Source of the DNA: Bog-756 sp963806455
GTDB lineage: Bacteria; Actinomycetota; Acidimicrobiia; Acidimicrobiales; RAAP-2
NCBI GenBank assembly: GCA_963806455.1
Contig: CAWDXZ010000005.1
Location: 248,001 to 312,000 of the forward strand
Direction: 5' to 3'
Length of the DNA stretch: 64,000 nt
In this document: piece after piece, positions 26,091 through 35,097 of the stretch
How positions within the stretch are numbered: the first letter of the stretch is position 1
Layout: every line of letters starts with the position of its first letter
The notes under the pieces: model-generated
The model's database searches: none
What the model saw: only the letters and a program-made list of their open reading frames with translations
What the model was told of the DNA's origin: nothing
Position numbers and translations under genes: made by a program

Positions 26091-27536
26091 TCACTCGTTC
26101 TCGATGGCGCGGGCCTTGGCCAGCACCGACTCGGCTCCACCGACGTTGAGGAACGCCTGCTCGGGGATGTCGTCGAGCTCGCCGTTGACCAGGGCCTCGA
26201 AGGACTCGACGGTCTCGGTCACCGGGACGGTCACACCCTTCAACCCGGTGAACACCTCCCCCACGTTGAAGGGCTGGGACAAGAAGCGCTGGATCTTGCG
26301 GGCCCGGGTCACCGTGACGCGGTCCTCCTCGGAGAGCTCGTCGAGACCGAGGATGGCGATGATGTCCTGGAGCTCCTTGTAGCGCTGCAGGACCCCCTGC
26401 ACCCGGCGGGCCACCTGGTAGTGGCGCTCGCCGACGATCTCGGGGGCGAGGATGTTGGAGGTCGACGACAGGGGGTCCACCGCCGGGTAGATCCCGAGGG
26501 AGGCGATGTCACGCGACAGCTCGGTGGTGGCGTCGAGGTGGGTGAAGGTGGTGAACGGGGCGGGGTCGGTGTAGTCGTCGGCGGGCACGTACACGGCCTG
26601 CAGGGAGGTGATCGACCGTCCCCGGGTGGAGGTGATGCGCTCTTGCAGCTGGCCCATCTCGTCGGCCAGGGTCGGCTGGTAGCCGACGGCCGAGGGCATC
26701 CGGCCGAGCAGGGTGGACACCTCGGACCCGGCCTGGACGAACCGGAAGATGTTGTCCACGAACAGGAGCACGTCCTGGTTCTTCACGTCACGGAAGTACT
26801 CGGCCATGGTGAGGGCGGCCAAGGCCACCCGCAGACGCACGCCAGGAGGCTCGTCCATCTGGCCGTAGACCAGGGCCGCCTTCTCGATGACACCCGACTC
26901 CTGCATCTCGATCCACAGATCGGTGCCCTCACGGGTGCGCTCGCCGACACCGGCGAACACCGACACACCTCCGTGGTTGATGGCCACCCGGTTGATCATC
27001 TCCTGGATCAGTACCGTCTTGCCCACCCCGGCGCCGCCGAACAGGCCGATCTTCCCGCCCTGCACGTACGGTTCGAGCAGGTCGATCACCTTGATACCGG
27101 TCTCGAACATCACCGCCCGGGGCTCGAGGGTGTCGAACTCGGGGGCGGGACGGTGGATCTCCCACCGGTCCTCGGGCTCGCCGATCGAGTCGGTGTCGAG
27201 CGGTTCACCGAGCACGTTGAACACGTGGCCGAGCACCGCATCGCCCACCGGGACCTTCAACCCGCCGCCGCGGTTGCGCACCACCGCCCCCCGGGTCAGG
27301 CCGTCCGTGGCCTTCAAGCAGATGCAACGGACCCGGCCGTCTCCGATCTGCTGGGCCACTTCGGCCACGATCAGGTCGGTCTTTCCCTCGAGCTGGACGT
27401 CGACCTCGACTGCCCCGTTGATCTCGGGCAGGGCATGGGGCGGGAACTCCACGTCGATGACGGGTCCGGCGATGGCCACCACCCGCCCGGTGGGCAGCGT
27501 CTCGGTGGTGGTGGGCTGGGGGGCGGTGGTGGTCAT
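26091..27536 (-). CDS. atpD: ATP synthase F1 beta subunit
   Basis: This 481-residue catalytic subunit has the P-loop GGAGVGKTV. Other family blocks are SVFAGVGERTREG with the catalytic Glu of the GER motif, LLFVDNIFRFVQAGSEVS (Walker B) and the DELSEEDRVTV segment equivalent to the DELSEED lever. The N-terminus is short and Thr-rich before GRVVAIAGPVIDVEF. A 103-base gap separates it from atpG, the widest inside the operon. A long open frame on the opposite strand here is only a GC effect. Confidence 0.98.
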   Translation of the reverse strand: MTTTAPQPTTTETLPTGRVVAIAGPVIDVEFPPHALPEINGAVEVDVQLEGKTDLIVAEVAQQIGDGRVRCICLKATDGLTRGAVVRNRGGGLKVPVGDAVLGHVFNVLGEPLDTDSIGEPEDRWEIHRPAPEFDTLEPRAVMFETGIKVIDLLEPYVQGGKIGLFGGAGVGKTVLIQEMINRVAINHGGVSVFAGVGERTREGTDLWIEMQESGVIEKAALVYGQMDEPPGVRLRVALAALTMAEYFRDVKNQDVLLFVDNIFRFVQAGSEVSTLLGRMPSAVGYQPTLADEMGQLQERITSTRGRSITSLQAVYVPADDYTDPAPFTTFTHLDATTELSRDIASLGIYPAVDPLSSTSNILAPEIVGERHYQVARRVQGVLQRYKELQDIIAILGLDELSEEDRVTVTRARKIQRFLSQPFNVGEVFTGLKGVTVPVTETVESFEALVNGELDDIPEQAFLNVGGAESVLAKARAIENE

Positions 27537-27639
27537 GGGCGTTGGACTCCCTCGGTCTTGTCGGCTTCGGGTCGTGGTCGGCCCACCGCGGCGCGGCGGG
27601 GTGGGGTGGGTTCGACGGTGTGGATCGTCGTCGCCACCC

Positions 27640-28584
27640 TCAGACCCTGCTCTCGATGATCAGGCTCTTCTCGTCCTCGTGGGACCCGGCCCGCAACGCC
27701 TCTGCGCCGCCGACGATCTCCATGATCTCGGTGGTGATGGTGTCCTGGCGGGCCCGGTTCATGATCCGCGAGTACTTCTTGATCAGCTCGCCGGCGTTGT
27801 CGGTGGCGGCGGCCATGGCCCGTTGACGGGCGGTGAGCTCCGACGCCGACGCCTCCAGCAGCGCGCCGAAGATCTCGGTCTCGGCCGCCCGCGGCCCGAG
27901 GGTCTCGAGCAGGATGGCGGCGTCGGGCTCGAATTCGGTGTAACCCTTGGGCCCCTCGACGGCCGCGGCCGCATCGGCCTCGTCCCCGGTACGGGGGTCG
28001 ACCAGCGGGAGGAGCTGGCGGACCTCGACCTGCTGGCGACTGGCCGACAGGAAGCGGGTGGACACGATCAGCACCTGGTCGACCTCCCCGGCCACGAACG
28101 GCGCCAGCACCACCGATGCCACCCGCCGGGCGTCGGTGAAGGTCGGCCGTTCGCTCATCCCGACGAAGGACTCCTCCACCGGCTGGCGCCGGAACCGGAA
28201 GTAGCCTTGTGCCTTCTTGCCCACGGTGAACAGCCGGTAGTCGATGTCCGACTCCGCCCCACCGGCCAGCAGCCGCTCGGTGGCCCGGAACACCATGGTG
28301 TTGTAGCCACCGCAGAGGCCCCGGTCGGCCACCACCGACAGCACGGCCGCCCGGGCGACCGACTTCGGTGTGCCGAGGAGGCGGCCGGCGGCGTCCGGGT
28401 CACCGAGGGCCGTCTCCAGCACGATCCGGGCCATGCCCTGCTGGTACGGCCGGGCGGCGGCGATGCGGCCGGTGGCCCGCACGATCTGGGACGCGGCGAT
28501 GAGCTCCATCGCCTTGGTGATCTTCTTCGTGGACTGGATGCTCCGGATCCGCCGACGCAGGACCCGTTCTTGACCGCCGGCCAC
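27640..28584 (-). CDS. atpG: ATP synthase F1 gamma subunit
   Basis: This 314-residue central stalk subunit shows both conserved ends: RRRIRSIQSTKKITKAMELI at the N-terminus and a C-terminal helix with ARQRAMAAATDNAGELIKKY and MNRARQDTITTEIMEIVGGA. The middle contains SDRGLCGG-like VVADRGLCGGYNTMVF. Its start lies three bases downstream of the atpA stop. Length is slightly above average because of a central insertion around GPKGYTEFEPD, common in actinobacteria. Confidence 0.97.
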   Translation of the reverse strand: MAGGQERVLRRRIRSIQSTKKITKAMELIAASQIVRATGRIAAARPYQQGMARIVLETALGDPDAAGRLLGTPKSVARAAVLSVVADRGLCGGYNTMVFRATERLLAGGAESDIDYRLFTVGKKAQGYFRFRRQPVEESFVGMSERPTFTDARRVASVVLAPFVAGEVDQVLIVSTRFLSASRQQVEVRQLLPLVDPRTGDEADAAAAVEGPKGYTEFEPDAAILLETLGPRAAETEIFGALLEASASELTARQRAMAAATDNAGELIKKYSRIMNRARQDTITTEIMEIVGGAEALRAGSHEDEKSLIIESRV

Positions 28585-28587
28585 GGC

Positions 28588-30111
28588 TCAGTCGACCTTC
28601 CTGGCGTCGAAGGCGTCGGTGAACGCACGGAGCGCCGTCTCCAGCTTGTCGCCCTCGGGCAGCTTCCCCGACGTCCGGACACCCTCGAGGATGTCGGCGT
28701 GCTTGGCCCGGAAATAGGCACGGAGCTCCACCTCGTACCGCTGCACCTCCGACACCGGGATGTCGTCGACGTAGCCCTCCGAGCCGGCGAAGATGACCAG
28801 CACCTGCTCCTCGACCGGCACCGGGGCGTTGAGCCCCTGCTTGAGGAGCTCGGTCAGGCGGTATCCCCGGTCGAGCTGGGCCTGGGACACCTTGTCCAAC
28901 TCGGACCCGAAGGTGGCGAAGGCCTCGAGCTCGCGGAACTGGGCCAGGTCGAGCTTGAGCGTGCCCGACACCTGCTTCATGGCCTTGATCTGGGCCGCGC
29001 TCCCCACGCGGCTGACCGACACGCCCACGTTGATGGCGGGGCGCACCCCGGCGTAGAACAGCTCGCTCTCGAGGAACACCTGCCCGTCGGTGATCGAGAT
29101 CACATTGGTCGGGATGTAGGCCGAGATGTCACCGGCTTTGGTCTCGATGATCGGCAGGGCGGTGAGCGAGCCGCCACCTTCGGCGTCCGAGAGCTTGGCA
29201 GCCCGCTCGAGCAGCCGGCTGTGCAGGTAGAACACATCCCCGGGATAGGCCTCGCGCCCGGGCGGCCGACGCAGCAGCAACGACATCTGCCGGTAGGCCT
29301 CGGCCTGCTTGGACAGGTCGTCGTACACGATGAGGGCGTGCTCCCCGTTGTCCATCCAGTGCTGGCCCATGGCGCAGCCGGCGTAGGGGGCGAGGTACTT
29401 GAAGGGCGCCGGGTCGGCGGCGCCGGCCAGTACCACCACCGTGTAGTCGAGGGCGCCGTAGCGCTCGAAGGTGGCCACGGTCTGGGCCACCGAGGACTCC
29501 TTCTGGCCCACGGCCACGTAGATGCACTTCACCCCGAGGCCCTGCTGGTTGAGGATCGTGTCGACGGCGACCGTGGTCTTGCCGGTCTTGCGGTCGCCGA
29601 TGATCAGCTCTCGCTGGCCCCGCCCGATGGGGGTCATGGCGTCGATGGCCTTGATGCCGGTCTGCAGAGGCTCGAACACCGGTTGGCGCCGCACGATGCC
29701 GGGGGCCTGCACCTCGAGGAGCCGGATGAGGTCGGTGGCGATGGGGCCCTTCCCGTCGAGCGGCTCACCGAGCGCGTTGACCACCCGACCGATGAGGGCG
29801 TCACCCACCCGCACCGAGAGGATACGGCCGGTGGCCCGGACGAGCTGCTCTTCCTCCAGGCCGGTGTCGTCCCCGAGGATGACGGCACCGATGGTGTCCT
29901 CGTCGAGGTTGAGGGCGAGACCCTCGGTCCCGTCCTCGAAGGCGAGGATCTCGTTCACCGCCGCACCGGGCAGACCGGTGATGCGGGCAATGCCGTCACC
30001 GACCTCCACGATCCGTCCGACCTGCTCGGTCCCGACCTCGGGCGTGTAGTCCTCGACGTACCGCTCGAGTACGGCGGCGATCTCGTCGGCACTGATGGTC
30101 AATTCAGCCAT
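28588..30111 (-). CDS. atpA: ATP synthase F1 alpha subunit
   Basis: This 507-residue non-catalytic nucleotide-binding subunit has the P-loop GDRKTGKTT in REGIGDRKTGK-like context (RELIIGDRKTGKTTVAVD). Others are VYVAVGQKESSVAQTV, LIVYDDLSKQAEAYRQMSLL and the arginine-finger region VGLSVSRVG, seen here as NVGVSVSRVGSAAQIKAMKQ. The start at 30111 (MAELTISADEI) has a purine-rich ribosome site and overlaps the atpH stop by eight bases; an upstream in-frame Met at 30165 lies inside atpH and is unlikely. Confidence 0.98.
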   Translation of the reverse strand: MAELTISADEIAAVLERYVEDYTPEVGTEQVGRIVEVGDGIARITGLPGAAVNEILAFEDGTEGLALNLDEDTIGAVILGDDTGLEEEQLVRATGRILSVRVGDALIGRVVNALGEPLDGKGPIATDLIRLLEVQAPGIVRRQPVFEPLQTGIKAIDAMTPIGRGQRELIIGDRKTGKTTVAVDTILNQQGLGVKCIYVAVGQKESSVAQTVATFERYGALDYTVVVLAGAADPAPFKYLAPYAGCAMGQHWMDNGEHALIVYDDLSKQAEAYRQMSLLLRRPPGREAYPGDVFYLHSRLLERAAKLSDAEGGGSLTALPIIETKAGDISAYIPTNVISITDGQVFLESELFYAGVRPAINVGVSVSRVGSAAQIKAMKQVSGTLKLDLAQFRELEAFATFGSELDKVSQAQLDRGYRLTELLKQGLNAPVPVEEQVLVIFAGSEGYVDDIPVSEVQRYEVELRAYFRAKHADILEGVRTSGKLPEGDKLETALRAFTDAFDARKVD

Positions 30112-31048
30112 CGGTTGGTTCCCTTCCCTCTGGAATGCGATAGGCCGCCTCGGATGCAAGAACATGCTCTTTCAGCTCATCGAGCCGGTGGCGGGTGCTG
30201 CTGTCGACCAGGAGGTCACCCAGCTGGACCACCACGCCCCCCAGCAGCACCGGGTCGATGGTCACCTGCAGGTCGACGGGATTGCCGGCCAGACGACCGA
30301 GCTCCTGTCGCAGGGCCTCGTTCTGCGCACCGCTGATCTCCTCGGCCGCCTTCACCCGGGCCACCCGCCAGCCGCGGGCCTGGGCGGCGTCCTCGACCAA
30401 GGTGTCGAGGGTGGCGACGATGTCACGGGCGCGCCCGGCGCGCACCGCATAGGTGGCCAGGCGCAGGGTGGCCGGCAGGACCTTGTCACCGAGCAACTGG
30501 GTGACGACGGCCTGGCGCAGGGTGACCGGGAGGTCGCGGTCGCCGAGGGCGCTGCGCAGACGACGGTCGGCCTCGACCGTCCGGGCGAACCGGAACAGCT
30601 GGTCCTCGATCTCCTCCAGCTCGGCGACGGTCACGGTCTCGAACACGGCCGCGGCATAGCCCGACACCCGGTTGCGCGATCCCATCCGTCCGAGGACCTC
30701 TTCCTCCCAGGTCTCGCCGGGCGTGGCCTCGGCCCGCGCCGCGGCCACCGCGAGCCGGGTGGCCAGCCAGTGGAAGGCACCGATCAGCTCCGATGCCGTT
30801 ATCACGGTGACGGCCTGGTGGACGAGCTGGCGGACCTCGGGTCGGACCTTCCCCTCCAGCAGGTCGTCGAGGACAGCCCGCCGGGTCGCCAGCGGAACCG
30901 CCGCATCGTTGATGGCCAGGGTCAACTCGCTGGTGCGTTCGGCCAGCTCGGCCACGGCCGCCATCTCCGAGGCGGCCTCGGCCAGACCGCCGTCGGCGGC
31001 GAGCGACTCCTCGATGGCGGCCAGGTAGCCCTGGAGGGCTGGGTTCAC
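30104..31048 (-). CDS. atpH: ATP synthase delta subunit, extended form
   Basis: At 314 residues this is much longer than the 180-residue E. coli delta. The C-terminal 180 residues match the family (YAAAVFETVTVAELEEIEDQ, DLPVTLRQAVVTQLLG and VQLGDLLVDSSTRHRLDELK). The N-terminal 130 residues form an extra helical domain resembling a second delta-like bundle (NPALQGYLAAIEESLAADGG). In mycobacteria delta is fused to a b-like subunit; here the extension is cytoplasmic and has no membrane helix. The start overlaps the atpF stop (ATGA). Confidence 0.93.
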   Translation of the reverse strand: MNPALQGYLAAIEESLAADGGLAEAASEMAAVAELAERTSELTLAINDAAVPLATRRAVLDDLLEGKVRPEVRQLVHQAVTVITASELIGAFHWLATRLAVAAARAEATPGETWEEEVLGRMGSRNRVSGYAAAVFETVTVAELEEIEDQLFRFARTVEADRRLRSALGDRDLPVTLRQAVVTQLLGDKVLPATLRLATYAVRAGRARDIVATLDTLVEDAAQARGWRVARVKAAEEISGAQNEALRQELGRLAGNPVDLQVTIDPVLLGGVVVQLGDLLVDSSTRHRLDELKEHVLASEAAYRIPEGREPTDG

Positions 31049-31593
31049 CGACGGCCGCCCGCGCCGGCCGCGGTGCCGGCCGTCTCGGCGCGCACCGCGG
31101 CGATGGCCTCGTCGATCAGCTCCCGGTGGTCGGCGGCCCGGATCTCACGACCGATCACCCGCTCGGCGGCGGCCAGCACGACCTCGCCCACCCGTGCGGT
31201 CAGCGCCTCGATGGCCGCTTCGCGGGCAACGGCCACCTCGGCCTCGGCGCTCCGCACGATGCGGTCGTGGATGGCCTGGGCCTCGACCTCGGCCTGGCCC
31301 TTGACCTGGTTGGCCGCCGTCTGCGCCTCGGACACGATCTCCCGGGCCTTGCCCCGGGCCTCCTCGAGGAGGGCACGTCGCTCGGCGTCGGCCTGCTCCG
31401 CATCGGTCTTGGCCTTGTCGGCGGCCTCGAGCTCGCCGCGTATCTGCTCCTGCCGCTCGGTCAGCACCTTGTTCAGGTAGGGCAGCACGCTGCGACCGAT
31501 GAACCCCAGCACGAGGATGAACGCCAGCAGCACGACGAAGAAGGTCCCGTTGGGGATCAGGAAGTTGCTGTCTGCGATGAGCATGGCCGTCAT
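31045..31593 (-). CDS. atpF: ATP synthase Fo b subunit
   Basis: This 182-residue subunit has one N-terminal membrane helix (GTFFVVLLAFILVLGFIG) and a long Ala/Glu/Lys-rich coiled coil (LNKVLTERQEQIRGELEAAD onwards) forming the peripheral stalk. The C-terminus contacts delta. It follows atpE by 52 bases and overlaps atpH by four bases. Confidence 0.96.
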   Translation of the reverse strand: MTAMLIADSNFLIPNGTFFVVLLAFILVLGFIGRSVLPYLNKVLTERQEQIRGELEAADKAKTDAEQADAERRALLEEARGKAREIVSEAQTAANQVKGQAEVEAQAIHDRIVRSAEAEVAVAREAAIEALTARVGEVVLAAAERVIGREIRAADHRELIDEAIAAVRAETAGTAAGAGGRR

Positions 31594-31645
31594 CCTTGTG
31601 TGATCGTCACGCCGCGCCGAGCGCGTCTCACCGACAACATGACGG

Positions 31646-31909
31646 TCACTTCTTGTAGAGCGAGAAGATGAACAGAGCGGTGAATGCGAGGTTGATGAAG
31701 TAGGCCGCCTCGCACAGACCCACCGTGAGGAACATGATCGTGGTCAGACGACCCTGGGCCTCCGGCTGGCGGGCCACCCCGGCGATCGTCTGGCTGCCGG
31801 CGAGCCCATCACCGATGGCGGCACCGACCGCGCCACCTCCGAGGGCCAGCCCGCCGCCGACCATGGCGCCGGCGATCCTTACTGCGTCCGCCATCGAGGC
31901 GTCTGCCAT
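31646..31909 (-). CDS. atpE: ATP synthase Fo c subunit
   Basis: This 87-residue hairpin of two membrane helices forms the proton-driven rotor ring. The first helix is Gly-rich (GGGLALGGGAVGAAIGDG). The polar loop ARQPEAQGR carries the conserved Arg-Gln-Pro, and the second helix has the proton-carrying Glu in FLTVGLCEAAYFINLAFTAL. No sodium-binding signature (Gln/Ser pair) is evident, so proton coupling is expected. Confidence 0.97.
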   Translation of the reverse strand: MADASMADAVRIAGAMVGGGLALGGGAVGAAIGDGLAGSQTIAGVARQPEAQGRLTTIMFLTVGLCEAAYFINLAFTALFIFSLYKK

Positions 31910-31975
31910 GACTGCTTCTCCTTTGTCGGGTTGTTGATGAGACTTATCGGTGGGCGAGCGCCCGGGCGCGGTCCA

Positions 31976-32773
31976 TCAGTGGGCCTCCTCGGGCGCCATC
32001 GCCGTGTCGAAGTACAAGATGGTGAGCAGGGCGAAGATGAAGGCCTGGATGGCGCCGATGGCCATGTCGAAGAGCTTCCAGACGACGGTGAACGGCACCG
32101 ACAGGATGCCGCCGACGGGCAGCGGGCCGAGCTTCCAGATCACCAGAGCGGCCAGCAGGGACAGCATGAGGCCCCCGGCGAACAAGTTGCCGAAGAGCCG
32201 CAGCGTGAGGGTCAGCGGTTTGATGATCTCCTCGATGAAGTTCATGAAGAGGTTGACCGGGAAGAGCTTGGGTGAGAAGGGCTGCTTCACGTAGTGGGCC
32301 AGGTAGCCCCGAACGCCCCGGTTCTTGATGGCGGCGATGTTGGTCAGCACGAAGACGTAGAGGGCCATGGCCAGGGGCAGGTTGATGTCGCTGGTCGGCG
32401 CGGGCAGGAACTCGTACCGGCTGCCGATGCCGAGGACCTCGAACAGGTTGCAGGTGAAGATGAAGATGAAGAGGGTGAGCGCCAGGGGTACCACCTTGGC
32501 TCCCCGTGGCCCGATCGAGTCGTCCACCTGCTTCTGGACGGCGCCGACGGCCATCTCCCAGAGCAGCTGGAGCTTGCCGGGCACGCCGCTGGTCGCCCTG
32601 GACCGCAGGTACACCCCGAATGCCACGACCACCAGGCCGGCGATGATGGTGGCCCACACGATGTCGACGTTGATGGTGAGCGGGCCCAGCTTGGCCTGCG
32701 GGTGCTCCCCCACCGTGATGTCGGAGGCCAACAGCGGGGACAGGAGATGCATCGAGCCTGCGCCCACCGTCAT
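31976..32773 (-). CDS. atpB: ATP synthase Fo a subunit
   Basis: This 265-residue polytopic protein forms the proton half-channels. The essential Arg lies in PLTLTLRLFGNLFAGGLML. Further family blocks are LFIFIFTCNLFEVLGIG and the C-terminal AIGAIQAFIFALLTILYF. Five or six membrane helices are visible. Its start overlaps the stop of the upstream AtpI-like gene (ATGA). Confidence 0.96.
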   Translation of the reverse strand: MTVGAGSMHLLSPLLASDITVGEHPQAKLGPLTINVDIVWATIIAGLVVVAFGVYLRSRATSGVPGKLQLLWEMAVGAVQKQVDDSIGPRGAKVVPLALTLFIFIFTCNLFEVLGIGSRYEFLPAPTSDINLPLAMALYVFVLTNIAAIKNRGVRGYLAHYVKQPFSPKLFPVNLFMNFIEEIIKPLTLTLRLFGNLFAGGLMLSLLAALVIWKLGPLPVGGILSVPFTVVWKLFDMAIGAIQAFIFALLTILYFDTAMAPEEAH

Positions 32774-33270
32774 CCACCACCCTGGGGTTCGTCAGGCGGA
32801 CCGGCCAGCGGTCGAGGCTCCGTCCGGATGATGTCGTCCTCCACCACGTTGGCGCTGATCACATCGTCGACCGAGGTCATCGGGCCGGCTTTCGCCATCG
32901 ACCGCGCCACGTTGGCCAGCAGGATCACCTGGAAGACGGCCAGGCCGCCGAGGACTCCGAAGCCGAGGCTGGCCGAGACGAGGAGCAGCCCGATGGTCAC
33001 CACGGTGATGATGCCCATGCGCCCCAGCGTGTTGAGCGCCAGCGGCCGCCGTCGGTTGGCATCCTCCCGGGCACTGACCCGGGCCACCGAGTTGCCGATC
33101 ATGCGGAAATTGAACGTGCCCAACCCGAGACCGATGCAGGCGCCGAGACCGAGGAGCGGTTGGCCGAACGCCACGCAGGCCACCAGGGCGGCCACCCCGA
33201 CGACGAGTGCCGTCGAGACCGTCCGCCGCGCCACGTCGGGCACATTCGGCAACGAGAAATGGGCGAACAC
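32770..33270 (-). CDS. AtpI-like membrane protein of the atp operon
   Basis: This 166-residue protein has four membrane segments (STALVVGVAALVACVAFG, LLGLGACIGLGLGTFNFRM, then two in IITVVTIGLLLVSASLGFG and GGLAVFQVILLANVA) and an acidic, Pro/Gly-rich cytoplasmic tail. Its position directly before atpB and its topology match AtpI-like proteins (ATP synthase I), which assist c-ring assembly or ion supply. Sequence similarity is weak, so the role rests on location. Confidence 0.7.
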   Translation of the reverse strand: MFAHFSLPNVPDVARRTVSTALVVGVAALVACVAFGQPLLGLGACIGLGLGTFNFRMIGNSVARVSAREDANRRRPLALNTLGRMGIITVVTIGLLLVSASLGFGVLGGLAVFQVILLANVARSMAKAGPMTSVDDVISANVVEDDIIRTEPRPLAGPPDEPQGGG

Positions 33271-33325
33271 GACTCAGTCTATCCGTGGTCCCCGACACCC
33301 GGACAGCCGCGGTCCCGGCGACCGG

Positions 33326-33580
33326 CTACAGGTACCTGCGCACCCGGACGACGGTCATGAGCACGGCCACCACCAGGCCGAGGGCCAGACCGATCAGGCT
33401 GAACACCGGGCTGGTCCCGGTCCACCGGTCGAGCAGATACCCGATGCCCCATCCGGCCACCAGGGCCACGGCCCAGGCCACACCGAGGGTGAGGAAGGCA
33501 ACGGCACCGGGCCCGAGCGGCGGTGGGCGCTCCGGGGTCGATGGCCGGTCCGCCGGATCCGATGGCTGGGTCTCGTCCAT
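33326..33580 (-). CDS. AtpZ/AtpI-family small membrane protein
   Basis: This 84-residue protein has a Pro-rich N-terminus and a two-helix hairpin (AVAFLTLGVAWAVALVAGWG and FSLIGLALGLVVAVLMTVVR) separated by GYLLDRWTGTSPV. The WGIGYLLDRWTGTSP pattern is typical of AtpZ/putative F0F1-ATPase subunits. It is the first gene of the atp operon, 55 bases before the AtpI-like gene. AtpZ proteins are linked to magnesium transport and Fo assembly. Confidence 0.75.
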   Translation of the reverse strand: MDETQPSDPADRPSTPERPPPLGPGAVAFLTLGVAWAVALVAGWGIGYLLDRWTGTSPVFSLIGLALGLVVAVLMTVVRVRRYL

Positions 33581-33779
33581 GGCCGGGCCGTGCCGCGTCA
33601 GGCAGTCTGGAGGGTCGGAGCTTCACGAATCGTTCCTGGGATCACGCAGTGATCCGGCGGTCGGCGCCGGTCGAGTCGCCGCCCGTGGTGACGTCCCCGG
33701 AGGGGCCGAGAGGCCTGCATTTCACGGTTGAATCATCGCACTTCTGCGCCCGGGGCGGCAAAACGGCGAAACACTCCGT

Positions 33780-35075
33780 TCACAGTTCGCCGGAGCCGAC
33801 GGCGGTGGCCGTGACGCCGTCGGCCGGGACGGGTGCCCCCGGGGTCGGGGACGGGGCCGGGCCGGCCGTCACCCCAGGTCGACCGGGCGGGGAGCCGGGC
33901 TCGCCCTCGTCGACCGGTGGCTCGCCCTCCGGCCCGAGCCCGGTCTGCTTCCGCAAGGAGGGATGGAACAGGGTGTAGAGGACCACCCCGAGCGCCAGGG
34001 CGCCGAAGGGGATGATGGCGTTGACACTCGAGATGTAGAGGGGGAAGAGGATGAACCCGGAGAGGAGGACCGTCCACGCCCACAGGATGAGGACGCTGCG
34101 GCGGTGGCCGTGACCAAGGCGCAGCAGCCGGTGGTGCAGGTGGTTCTTGTCCGGGGTGGAGAACCCGGTCCGGTTGGCGGTCCGTCGCACGAAGGCGAAG
34201 GCCATGTCGACGATGGGCACACCCAGGATGAAGAAGGGGATGAAGAGGGGAGCGAAGAAGAAGTAGGTCTGGCCGCTGCGGGCCGCCGTCGACGTGACCC
34301 CCCCGACCGTCCCGGCGGCGCGCCCCCCGATCAGCATGGTGGATGCCGCCATGAGCAGGCCGAGCAGGAGCGCGCCGGCGTCGCCCATGAAGATCTTGGC
34401 CGGGTGGAAATTGTGCGGCAGGAACCCGAGGCAGATGCCGCAGGTGACCACGGCGATGAGGGGGCCGATGTTGTCGGTCGGCAGGTTGCCCAGGTACTGG
34501 AGGTGCAGGCCGTAGACGGCGAGCGTGCCCGAGGCGATGGCCACCACCCCGGCGGCCAGGCCGTCCAGGCCGTCGATGAGGTTGACGGCGTTGGTGATGG
34601 CGATCACCCACAGGGCGGTGAGCAGCGGGGTCCACTCGGGCGACAGCTGGACCAGGCCGGCCAGCGGGATCTTGAACTGGAACCAGGTGACGCCGAGGAA
34701 GTAGAGGATGGTGGCGGCCAGGACCTGACCGGCCACCTTGGCCGGGGCCGACATGTCCCGGAAGTCGTCGATCAGCCCGACGACGAAGATGGCGGCGGCG
34801 CCGAGGAGGAGGCCGAGCGGCTCCGACGAGTCCCGGAACAGGGGGGCGAGCGCCGGGATGGAGGCGGCCACCGCCCAGGCCACCAGCATGGCCACGAACA
34901 TGGCCACCCCGCCGGCCTCGGGCGTCACCCGCTGGTGCACCTTGCGGTCGTCGGGCTGGGCCACGTAGCCGATCTCGACGGCGATGCGGCGGGCGGGGAA
35001 GGTGAGCACCCAGGCGCTGGCGGCCGCCACCACCAAGAGGAAGGCGTACCAGTTGAGGGGGGTGCCCGAGCTCAC
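33780..35075 (-). CDS. Undecaprenyl-phosphate N-acetylglucosaminyl-1-phosphate transferase, WecA/TagO type
   Basis: This 431-residue protein of the MraY/WecA superfamily has about eleven membrane helices. It transfers a sugar-1-phosphate to decaprenyl or undecaprenyl phosphate and starts cell-wall polymer (arabinogalactan or teichoic-acid-like) synthesis. Conserved loops are AQPDDRKVHQRVTPEAGG, VGLIDDFRDM, NAVNLIDGLDGLAAG, FMGDAGALLLG and DKNHLHHRLLRLGHG. The C-terminal 60 residues are a disordered Pro/Gly-rich tail not usual in the family. The GTG start at 35075 is used. Its position between glyA and the atp operon matches mycobacterial rfe. Confidence 0.92.
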   Translation of the reverse strand: MSSGTPLNWYAFLLVVAAASAWVLTFPARRIAVEIGYVAQPDDRKVHQRVTPEAGGVAMFVAMLVAWAVAASIPALAPLFRDSSEPLGLLLGAAAIFVVGLIDDFRDMSAPAKVAGQVLAATILYFLGVTWFQFKIPLAGLVQLSPEWTPLLTALWVIAITNAVNLIDGLDGLAAGVVAIASGTLAVYGLHLQYLGNLPTDNIGPLIAVVTCGICLGFLPHNFHPAKIFMGDAGALLLGLLMAASTMLIGGRAAGTVGGVTSTAARSGQTYFFFAPLFIPFFILGVPIVDMAFAFVRRTANRTGFSTPDKNHLHHRLLRLGHGHRRSVLILWAWTVLLSGFILFPLYISSVNAIIPFGALALGVVLYTLFHPSLRKQTGLGPEGEPPVDEGEPGSPPGRPGVTAGPAPSPTPGAPVPADGVTATAVGSGEL

Positions 35076-35097
35076 CGGGTCACCTACCCGCCATGGA

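Noticed and set aside
26887..30336. A 1,149-codon open frame on the plus strand across atpD, atpG and atpA
   Set aside because: It is antisense to three well-supported ATP synthase genes. High GC makes stop codons rare, and its composition (Arg, Pro, Ser-rich) matches no protein family.
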